Assembly (NCBI GenBank): GCA_022615465.1
Contig: JAKEGR010000352.1
Coordinates: forward strand, 1-5,575
Source of the DNA: Planctomycetota bacterium
Lineage (GTDB): Bacteria; Planctomycetota; Planctomycetia; Pirellulales; Lacipirellulaceae
Length of the DNA stretch: 5,575 nucleotides
Reading direction: 5' to 3'
Shown: positions 1 through 5,575 of the stretch, piece by piece
Numbering within the stretch: the first letter of the stretch is position 1
How the letters are laid out: every line of letters starts with the position of its first letter
Program-made: the position numbers and the translations under genes
Notes under the pieces: model-generated
Told to the model about the DNA's origin: nothing
Databases searched by the model: none
Seen by the model: the letters and a program-made list of their open reading frames with translations, nothing else

Positions 1-1322
1 GAGCGGACGCGCCAATCGCTGAGCAGACTGGCGTCCCTAGAGTCGCCATTGTGGGTAACTCGTTTCAACCGTACCGCATTTACCTCCACCGGCGACTTCT
101 CGCCGAAGTGCCGGAGATCGAATTGTGGTCGCTCGCAACGCATGGCAATTCCTACGGTCGTTGGAGTACATTAGAAATCCCACCGGAAATTCGTCCCGTC
201 GATTTCGGGCACTGCGAGCCGAATAACGAACAGGCGGAGCTGCGCTTTTCCGCTCGCGAATGGCGAAAGGGGGGGCGAATCATTCGTTGGCTTCAGCAGC
301 ACAACGTGGCTGCCGTGATTTGTTATGGTTGTGGCGACGTTGGTCGATTGCGGATTCTCCGCTGGTGTCACGCGCATTCAATTCCCTGCTTCCTCACAGG
401 CGACTTCAATATCCGCGGCGATCGGTACACCGGATGGAAACGGCTGGCGAAAACAATCGTCTACGAGAAGGCGGTTGAGTGGTCGTATGGATTGATGCCT
501 TGCGGTATCTACGGGCGTGACCTCCTGATGCGGTATGGGGGGGGCGGCAAGCCGCACTTTCTATTCCCTTTTGTGCCCAACATCGAACTATTCGAAAACC
601 CTCCGCAGGGCGCGATCGAGCGGGCGCGACAGCGCGTTGGGGTCGATGCCAGGCGAAGACGCTTGTTGTTTTCGGCCCGCATGATGCGTGCCAAGCGTCC
701 CGATTTGGCGATTCAGGCCTTTACTGCAATCGCTCTGGAGAGGCCCGAATGGGATTTAGTCATGGCCGGCGACGGCATGCTGCGCGGCGAGATCGAAGCG
801 AGTGTTCCGAGCGATCTGCGGCATCGCATCTTCTGGACCGGCTTCATACACGATGTTGGCGACCTTGCCGGTCTGTATGCCGAGTGCGACGTCCTTGTGT
901 TACCGGCCGACAAAGAGCCGTGGGGAATGGTCGTGATTGAAGCCGCTGCCGCGGGGATGGCGCTGGTGGTGACGGATGTCGTCGGCGCCAGCCCAGAGCT
1001 AGTCCGCGACGGTGACAATGGCCAAACGTTTCCGCGAGGCGATTTACCGGCGTTGATCGCCGCCTTGCGCGAGGTTACCCATCCCGCAAATATCGATGCC
1101 ATGAAACAGAAATCTCCGCGAGTACTCGACCGCTGGTTGTCCGCATCGGACCCCGTCGAAGGCTTTCGAGCGGCGCTGGCATCGTGCGGCTTGGTACCGT
1201 GCCGCCGCGAACGGAGCGGAACGGCTGCCGAATCGTCGAAAGGCCGAAATGCGGCGCATGTTGACAACGGAGATATAGGTCTGACGAACCAGTTCGAAAC
1301 CATAACCCAAGCTAGCGGATAG
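1..1322 (+). CDS. Glycosyltransferase family 4 (GT-B fold), 5'-partial
   Basis: Predicted retaining glycosyltransferase that moves a sugar from a nucleotide-sugar to a polysaccharide or lipid-linked acceptor; donor and acceptor cannot be told from sequence. The frame runs without a stop from base 3 to TAG at 1320-1322 (439 codons in view). A GTG at 51 would give 423 residues, but codons 39-50 read RVAI and lead into VGNSF, the usual first Rossmann strand. The true start is therefore probably left of the window. Numbering from GTG 51: N-terminal acceptor half about 1-180; the C-terminal donor half opens with LLFSARMMRAKRPDLAIQAF (about 205-224), then MAGDG (238-242) and WTGF (262-265). The family EX7E signature is E289-PWGMVVI-E297, followed by a small-residue helix and VVTDVVGASPELV. 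These match GT4 (Glycos_transf_1) closely. The last 45 or so residues are a polar tail outside the fold. G7 (269-275) and G8 (537-544) tracts lie in frame. Family assignment is firm; the substrate is unknown. Confidence 0.9.
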   Translation, partial: ADAPIAEQTGVPRVAIVGNSFQPYRIYLHRRLLAEVPEIELWSLATHGNSYGRWSTLEIPPEIRPVDFGHCEPNNEQAELRFSAREWRKGGRIIRWLQQHNVAAVICYGCGDVGRLRILRWCHAHSIPCFLTGDFNIRGDRYTGWKRLAKTIVYEKAVEWSYGLMPCGIYGRDLLMRYGGGGKPHFLFPFVPNIELFENPPQGAIERARQRVGVDARRRRLLFSARMMRAKRPDLAIQAFTAIALERPEWDLVMAGDGMLRGEIEASVPSDLRHRIFWTGFIHDVGDLAGLYAECDVLVLPADKEPWGMVVIEAAAAGMALVVTDVVGASPELVRDGDNGQTFPRGDLPALIAALREVTHPANIDAMKQKSPRVLDRWLSASDPVEGFRAALASCGLVPCRRERSGTAAESSKGRNAAHVDNGDIGLTNQFETITQASG

Positions 1323-1324
1323 CA
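1318..1324. repeat. Left copy of 7-bp direct repeat GATAGCA
   Basis: Identical to 1421-1427 and placed symmetrically outside the inverted-repeat arms. It contains the TAG stop of the glycosyltransferase. It is the candidate target-site duplication of the element between the two copies. A 7-bp match could arise by chance, but its placement on both sides of the hairpin makes that less likely. Confidence 0.45.
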
Positions 1325-1420
1325 GACTGTTGAAAAAGGGGACTGGCTCGCGGAGCACTTCACGAATCGATTCATTTTGGCGCGGTCGCGCGTCGTGCCT
1401 GTCCCCTTTTTCAACCGGCA
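1325..1420. mobile_element. MITE/REP-like inverted-repeat element with putative 7-bp target duplication
   Basis: A perfect 15-bp inverted repeat, GTTGAAAAAGGGGAC at 1329-1343 and its complement at 1401-1415, encloses 57 bp. Pairing extends inward imperfectly to 28-bp arms (1329-1356 with 1388-1415, 23 of 28 positions complementary). A direct repeat GATAGCA occurs at 1318-1324 and again at 1421-1427, set 4 and 5 bp outside the arms, as expected for a target-site duplication. The element has no coding capacity, so it would need a transposase supplied elsewhere. The stop codon of the glycosyltransferase lies inside the left direct repeat, so insertion would have left that gene intact. The arm sequence resembles GGGGACAGGC-type dispersed repeats that I recall from planctomycete and other genomes; this is recollection, not a search. 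As RNA it would fold into a long hairpin and could terminate transcription. Repeat structure is seen directly; mobility is inferred. Confidence 0.6.
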
Positions 1421-1427
1421 GATAGCA
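1421..1427. repeat. Right copy of 7-bp direct repeat GATAGCA
   Basis: Exact partner of 1318-1324. The bases after it (to 1550) are non-coding and hold the leader of the large downstream gene. Confidence 0.45.
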
Positions 1428-1534
1428 AGCACTATTTGACTAACATATCAGGCGCAAGATCTGACTCGGCGAGTGCGAATCACAGGCTGAGTTGGTATCG
1501 GATCGCATGCAAGTTGGGACTTTCACCCGTTTCC

Positions 1535-1539
1535 AGGAG
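1535..1539 (+). promoter_or_regulatory. Ribosome-binding site for the large exoprotein gene
   Basis: AGGAG ends 11 bases before a GTG codon at 1551. The same frame has a TGA stop at 1488-1490 and no ATG, GTG or TTG between that stop and 1551, so this site and the GTG together fix the start. Spacing is slightly long but acceptable. Confidence 0.65.
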
Positions 1540-1550
1540 CATACACAGCC

Positions 1551-4500
1551 GTGAATAAACACACTCATTACCGTCGGGCTGCCAAGAACTCTAATCGCCG
1601 TCCACGTCGGCTACACAGTCGTCGGCTACGACTGGAACAGCTCGAAGGTCGGCTCCTGCTCGCAGGGGATCCGTTATTCCGCATCAACGCGGGAGGCATG
1701 GCGTTGGCCGGAAGCCCCAACTGGTCGGAAGACACAGCGGCGAACCCTTCCGTGTACGTCAATTCCGCCACGGGCAATTCAGCGACGGCCGCCACCACTG
1801 CTTCAATTAACCTCAGCCACGCTTCCATACCAGCCGGCACCCCTTTGGCAGTGTTTCAATCGGAGCGTTTCGATAAGCCGGGTGGCGCGAACATGCTGTG
1901 GGATTTTCCGGTGACATCGGGCGAGTATGAAGTGCGGCTTTATTTCGCGGAGACTTGGACCGGCGCCCAGGCACCGGGGATCCGGCAGTTCGACGTGCAG
2001 ATTGAAGGCGTCACGGTCCTGGACAACTACGACGTGTTTGCCGACGTGGGTGGTTTTGCCGGCGTCGTCAAGAGCTTTGTTGTTACCAGCGATGCCAACC
2101 TCGACATTGACTTTTTGCGCGTCGTCCAAAATCCCAGCATCAAGGGAATTGAAATCCTAAGCAACGCCACGCAGTCGGGCGTACTAAATGCCTCGACCAC
2201 TTCGCTCGACTTTGGCTCGGTCGTTGTCAATAACCCGTCGTCGCATATCGTGTCGTTAACCAATGGCGGTGCAGTCGGGAGTCCCGACATTACGATCGAT
2301 CCGTCTCAAGCGTCGATCGTACCGGGTGGCTCGCCCTACACCGTGGCTTTTGAAGACACGCAGCCAATCGTGCTCGGCCCCGGTGCGTCTACCGTTGTCA
2401 CTGTCACCTACACGCCGACCACAGTGGCCAGCCATAGCGCCGTGCTTAACATAGCGCATTCCGGCAGCAATTCGCCAGTCGCCGTGTCTCTGTCTGGTTC
2501 GGGCGTGGCCAGTATTCCGATAAACTTTACCAAATCGACGTTGGCCGGCGCCGTGATGGATCGACCCACCAAGGCGCAATTCGGGCCGGACGGGCGGCTG
2601 TATGTAACCCAACAAAACGGCCTGATCCGTATCTTCACCATCGTCAAGAATGGCCCGAACGACTATCAAGCCGTCGCACAAGAGCAACTGACGCTTATCA
2701 AGAACATGCCTAACCACAATGACGACGGCACACTAAATACCACGGAAAATCAACGTTTAATCACGGGATTCCTGGTCACCGGTACGGCGCAGAACCCCGT
2801 GATGTATGTGTCCAACAGCGATCCGCGGATCGGAGCAGGCTCGACGCATGAGGATTTGAATCTCGATACGAACTCCGGAACCATTTCCCGCGTGACCTGG
2901 AATGGATCCAGTTGGGTAAAGCTCGATTTGGTCCGGGGACTGCCTCGATCCGAGGAGAATCATGGCCCGAACGGGTTGGCGCTCGACGCGACCACCAACA
3001 CGCTCTACCTCGCAATCGGTGGCAACACCAACATGGGAGCGCCATCCCAAAATTTCTCCTTGCTGCCAGAATATGCGCTGGCGGCCGCGATCCTGTCGAT
3101 CGACTTGAACGCGATCGGCGAGACAACCTACGACCTACCCACGCTCGACGACGAGGATCGCCCCGGCGCGAACGATCTCAACGATCCGTTCGGCGGCAAC
3201 GACGGCAAAAACCAAGCCATTATCGTGCCTGGTGGCCCAGTGCAAGTCTACGGCCCAGGTTATCGGAACCCGTACGATCTCCACATCACCACCGCCGGAC
3301 GCATGTATGTAACGGACAATGGTCCCAACGCCGGCTGGGGTGGCATGCCAATCGGGGAGGGCCCTGGCGGCAACGCCACCAACGATCCAAGCGAGCCGGG
3401 CATCACGCTGGAGGATCAATTGCACTACGTTCCGGGTCCAGGCTTCTATGGCGGCCACCCCAACCCGACTCGCTCAAACCCCGCCAACACGTTCAACCTC
3501 ACCAATCCGCAATCGCCGGTCGCCTTGGTTGGACCAAACCCGATCGAGTCGGATTACCTGCTGCCGGTTGTAGAAGACGGCGCGATATTCTCCGTCCTGG
3601 CTTCGACCGACGGCCTCGACGAGTACACTCCAAACACATTTGGCGGCCAGTTGCAGGGCGACCTGATCCTCGTCAGCTTTGACAACACGGTGAAGCGAGT
3701 CAAACTGAACGCCGCCGGTGATGCCGTCGTATTCAGCCAGAACCTGTTCAGCAATGTCGGCGTGCGACCCTTGGATGTTGAAGTCGTCGACAGCGGCCCC
3801 TGGGCCGGCAATATCTTAGTGGCAGACATTGGTCTGGATCAAATCTTCATCTACGAACCCGCTCAAGGCGGCGGCAACCCCAACGATCTGGACGGCGACG
3901 GCTACACGAACGACGACGAAGCGGCCAACGGCACCGATCCGAACAATGCCGGCGATATGCCCCCAGACTACGACCGAGACTTCATTTCGAACCTTACCGA
4001 CCAAGACGACGACAACGATTCGCTCTTGGATACCACGGATCGTTTTGCCATCGACTTCAATAACGGTACGACGACCCCCGTCGGCACGCTTTACGATTGG
4101 GAGAACGTCGGCCCAGACGACGGCGGTTTGCTGAATCTGGGCTTCACGGGCATGATGACGAATGGAGTGGACGATTACGAATCGCTTTTTGACCCGCTGG
4201 CTGTAACGGCCGGTGGTGCGGCCGGCGTTTTCACGATCGATTCAGCGACAGTCGGCACCGCCCGCGGCGCGAACAACACGCAGGAGCAGGCATTCCAGTT
4301 TGGCGTCAACGTCGCCAACGAAACAGTGCCTCTTGCCGCCAAATCGAGCGTCGCCGCGCCATTTTCCGGCTTGGTTCCGCAACCAGGCCAAGAGATGGGA
4401 ATGTACATCGGCACGGGAGATCAAGACAACTATGTGCAGATCGTCCTCTCCGGCGACAACGGCGGTTCGGTGCAACTAATGCAGGAAATCGGTGGCGTGT

Positions 4501-5575
4501 TCACCTCGCTGGCGAGCCACAGCCTGGCCATGCCGGGGCCGGGGTTCGTCGATTTCGAACTCGTCATTGATCCGGTTGCGAGTACCGTACAAGCGCGCTA
4601 TTCGGTCGAAGGTGCGGCATTCGTCGATCTTGGTGTGTTGCTATCGATCCCCGCCGCTTGGCTCGACAGTGTGCTGGCGGTGGGCGTGATCTCGACGGAT
4701 CCCACTGCTTCTGGTGCCATGCCCGTCACATGGGATTACCTCGGCATCGTCAGTAACCCACAGGCGGGGAATGCGGCTGCCAAAATAGAAATCTATACGA
4801 TGGGTAGCATCCGTAACTCGAGCACCGCCCGCGACGACTCTTTCCGCATCTACAACAATTCGACGTTCGGCAAGCGGATTGACTCGATCACGATCGATCT
4901 CAGCACCAGTTTCATGCCAGACATGGTGTACGACCCGAACGGAACAGCGGGTGACACGGCAGGCATCGCCTTCACGCCCAATACAGGAGGGGCAATCACC
5001 GGGCAAACTGGATACACTTATTCGGCCCCACACGATGGCGGGTTCGATGTTCTTGATGTCCAATTCAACGATTTTGATCCCGGCGAGTTGTTCACGTTCC
5101 GTCTGGACGTCGATCCGACTAGCATCAAAGGATCAGCTCAGCCGGGTCCAGGGGATTCGGCAAGTATCTCCGGATTAGAACTCTCGGGCGCGACAATCAC
5201 CGTCACTTTTAGCGACGGCGCGAGCCTCTCCGGTCAGCCGTTTGCCCTCAATGAGGGGGCCAGCTTCTACAAGGTCCACTCGGAGGTTGTCCTCACGGAA
5301 AATCCGATTTCACCCGCGCCCAGTTTGAGCCTTGTCGGAGTTTCCACCACACCGGCCATCGTTCAATCTGCGGCGCAAACCGTGCGGGTGACCGCTCAAG
5401 TCGGCGCTGCGGTGCGGCTGCTGCAAACGGAAGTGGCGTTGCATCTGGCGGGCGTTCCGGGCGGCGGCTTCGACATAGATCCCTTCGAGGCCAACAAGGT
5501 GGTATACGTCAAAGACGAAACGGCCGTGGTTGGAGCCGCTGGTTTTGTCGACATCCCAGTCACGCTCATGGATAC
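1551..5575 (+). CDS. Giant modular exported protein: LEPR-XLL-type N-terminus, malectin, ASH-like, PQQ sugar dehydrogenase-like propeller, Ca-binding repeats, lectin-like domain (3'-partial)
   Basis: One frame of 1341 codons from GTG 1551, with no stop before the window ends; the C-terminus is missing. In order: a basic N-terminus (about 1-27) and LEQLEGRLLLAGD (28-40), the planctomycete LEPR-XLL-type export-associated signature. Then a malectin domain (about 43-203: FRINAGG, GEYEVRLYFAE, IKGIEIL) expected to bind carbohydrate. Next an ASH/choice-of-anchor-D-like beta sandwich (about 211-320: TSLDFGSVVV ... VSLSGSG). Next a GSDH-type propeller (about 322-770) with FGPDGRLYV (344-352), NHGPNGL around H471, LYLAIGG, GYRNPYDL (570-577), YVTDNGPN and GDLILVSF. 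An EF-hand-like loop (779-790) and a TSP3-like repeat (819-830) follow, then a concanavalin/LamG-like sandwich (about 847-1067). About 1081-1341 is further beta-rich sequence I cannot name. The visible protein has no cysteine, which suits an extracellular site. A likely role is glycan binding with possible PQQ-dependent sugar oxidation; catalysis is inferred from motifs only. Confidence 0.93.
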   Translation, partial: MNKHTHYRRAAKNSNRRPRRLHSRRLRLEQLEGRLLLAGDPLFRINAGGMALAGSPNWSEDTAANPSVYVNSATGNSATAATTASINLSHASIPAGTPLAVFQSERFDKPGGANMLWDFPVTSGEYEVRLYFAETWTGAQAPGIRQFDVQIEGVTVLDNYDVFADVGGFAGVVKSFVVTSDANLDIDFLRVVQNPSIKGIEILSNATQSGVLNASTTSLDFGSVVVNNPSSHIVSLTNGGAVGSPDITIDPSQASIVPGGSPYTVAFEDTQPIVLGPGASTVVTVTYTPTTVASHSAVLNIAHSGSNSPVAVSLSGSGVASIPINFTKSTLAGAVMDRPTKAQFGPDGRLYVTQQNGLIRIFTIVKNGPNDYQAVAQEQLTLIKNMPNHNDDGTLNTTENQRLITGFLVTGTAQNPVMYVSNSDPRIGAGSTHEDLNLDTNSGTISRVTWNGSSWVKLDLVRGLPRSEENHGPNGLALDATTNTLYLAIGGNTNMGAPSQNFSLLPEYALAAAILSIDLNAIGETTYDLPTLDDEDRPGANDLNDPFGGNDGKNQAIIVPGGPVQVYGPGYRNPYDLHITTAGRMYVTDNGPNAGWGGMPIGEGPGGNATNDPSEPGITLEDQLHYVPGPGFYGGHPNPTRSNPANTFNLTNPQSPVALVGPNPIESDYLLPVVEDGAIFSVLASTDGLDEYTPNTFGGQLQGDLILVSFDNTVKRVKLNAAGDAVVFSQNLFSNVGVRPLDVEVVDSGPWAGNILVADIGLDQIFIYEPAQGGGNPNDLDGDGYTNDDEAANGTDPNNAGDMPPDYDRDFISNLTDQDDDNDSLLDTTDRFAIDFNNGTTTPVGTLYDWENVGPDDGGLLNLGFTGMMTNGVDDYESLFDPLAVTAGGAAGVFTIDSATVGTARGANNTQEQAFQFGVNVANETVPLAAKSSVAAPFSGLVPQPGQEMGMYIGTGDQDNYVQIVLSGDNGGSVQLMQEIGGVFTSLASHSLAMPGPGFVDFELVIDPVASTVQARYSVEGAAFVDLGVLLSIPAAWLDSVLAVGVISTDPTASGAMPVTWDYLGIVSNPQAGNAAAKIEIYTMGSIRNSSTARDDSFRIYNNSTFGKRIDSITIDLSTSFMPDMVYDPNGTAGDTAGIAFTPNTGGAITGQTGYTYSAPHDGGFDVLDVQFNDFDPGELFTFRLDVDPTSIKGSAQPGPGDSASISGLELSGATITVTFSDGASLSGQPFALNEGASFYKVHSEVVLTENPISPAPSLSLVGVSTTPAIVQSAAQTVRVTAQVGAAVRLLQTEVALHLAGVPGGGFDIDPFEANKVVYVKDETAVVGAAGFVDIPVTLMD
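1632..1670 (+). other. LEPR-XLL-type N-terminal export motif (residues 28-40)
   Basis: LEQLEGRLLLAGD follows an Arg/Lys/His-rich leader of 27 residues. Motifs of the form L-E-x-L-E-x-R-x-L-L-A mark the N-terminus of many very large planctomycete surface proteins. There is no conventional hydrophobic signal-peptide core. The export route is not established by sequence alone. Confidence 0.75.
3885..4040 (+). other. Acidic calcium-binding linker (EF-hand-like loop plus TSP3-like repeat)
   Basis: Residues 779-790 read DLDGDGYTNDDE, with acidic ligands at loop positions 1, 3 and 5 (D779, D781, D783), glycine at 6 and glutamate at 12 (E790): a canonical EF-hand loop. About 30 residues later D819, D821, D823, D827 and D830 reproduce the thrombospondin type 3 pattern, with Ser824 in place of the usual Gly. 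Such repeats bind calcium and stiffen linkers. Here they join the propeller to the lectin-like sandwich. Confidence 0.75.

Noticed and set aside
1329..1415. Simple intrinsic terminator
   Set aside because: The stem is long and perfect, but the 57-base loop and the lack of a U-tract after the stem make it unlike a typical intrinsic terminator. A mobile repeat with possible secondary terminator effect fits better.
713..1432. Long minus-strand open frame (239 codons) opposite the glycosyltransferase
   Set aside because: It lies mostly antisense to a well-supported gene, and its product is low-complexity Ser/Arg/Pro-rich with no recognisable motif. It also crosses the inverted-repeat element.
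1436..1464. Possible promoter: TTGACT at 1436-1441 ahead of the exoprotein gene
   Set aside because: The -35-like hexamer is good, but no convincing -10 hexamer occurs 16-18 bases downstream (ATCTGA is poor), and planctomycete promoters are not reliably predicted by this pattern.
2256..2717. Minus-strand open frame of 153 codons inside the exoprotein gene
   Set aside because: Antisense to a continuous frame with clear ASH and propeller motifs. The translation has no domain pattern; it is a by-product of GC-rich codon use.
2912..3682. Plus-strand open frame of 256 codons in another frame of the propeller region
   Set aside because: The product is Arg/Pro/Gln-rich without motifs, while the overlapping frame carries the conserved propeller motifs throughout.
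3829..4134. Thr/Pro-rich short open frame over the calcium-linker region
   Set aside because: It is the shifted reading of Asp/Asn-rich codons (GAC, AAC) of the real frame, which encodes the EF-hand-like loop.

Overview
The window looks like a piece of a planctomycete chromosome (phylum Planctomycetota; a Pirellulales-type organism is my guess). The main reason is the N-terminus of the large right-hand protein. It is strongly basic and is followed by a LEQLEGRLLLAGD motif, the 'LEPR-XLL'-type signature found at the start of very large exported planctomycete proteins. The modular make-up of that protein (malectin, ASH-type Ig-like domain, PQQ sugar dehydrogenase-like propeller, calcium repeats, lectin-like sandwich) fits the same group.

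Layout. Bases 1-1322 hold a GT-B fold family 4 type glycosyltransferase on the + strand. Its 5' end probably lies outside the window, because the reading frame is open to the left edge and the first Rossmann strand lies partly upstream of the first in-window start codon. Bases 1323-1550 are non-coding. They contain a compact inverted-repeat element of about 96 bp with perfect 15-bp terminal arms, flanked by a 7-bp direct repeat. The left copy of that repeat overlaps the glycosyltransferase stop codon. I read this as a MITE- or REP-like insertion that may also act as a terminator. From base 1551 to the right edge, one uninterrupted + strand frame encodes at least 1341 residues of a modular exported protein whose C-terminus is outside the window.

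Function. The glycosyltransferase is a cytoplasmic or membrane-peripheral enzyme that probably works on a surface polysaccharide or glycolipid. The large protein is predicted to be exported and to bind or oxidise carbohydrate outside the cytoplasm. Both relate to glycans, but the 228-bp gap, the hairpin element and the separate ribosome-binding site argue that they are independent transcription units. No RNA gene, CRISPR array or phage gene is visible, and no convincing minus-strand gene.
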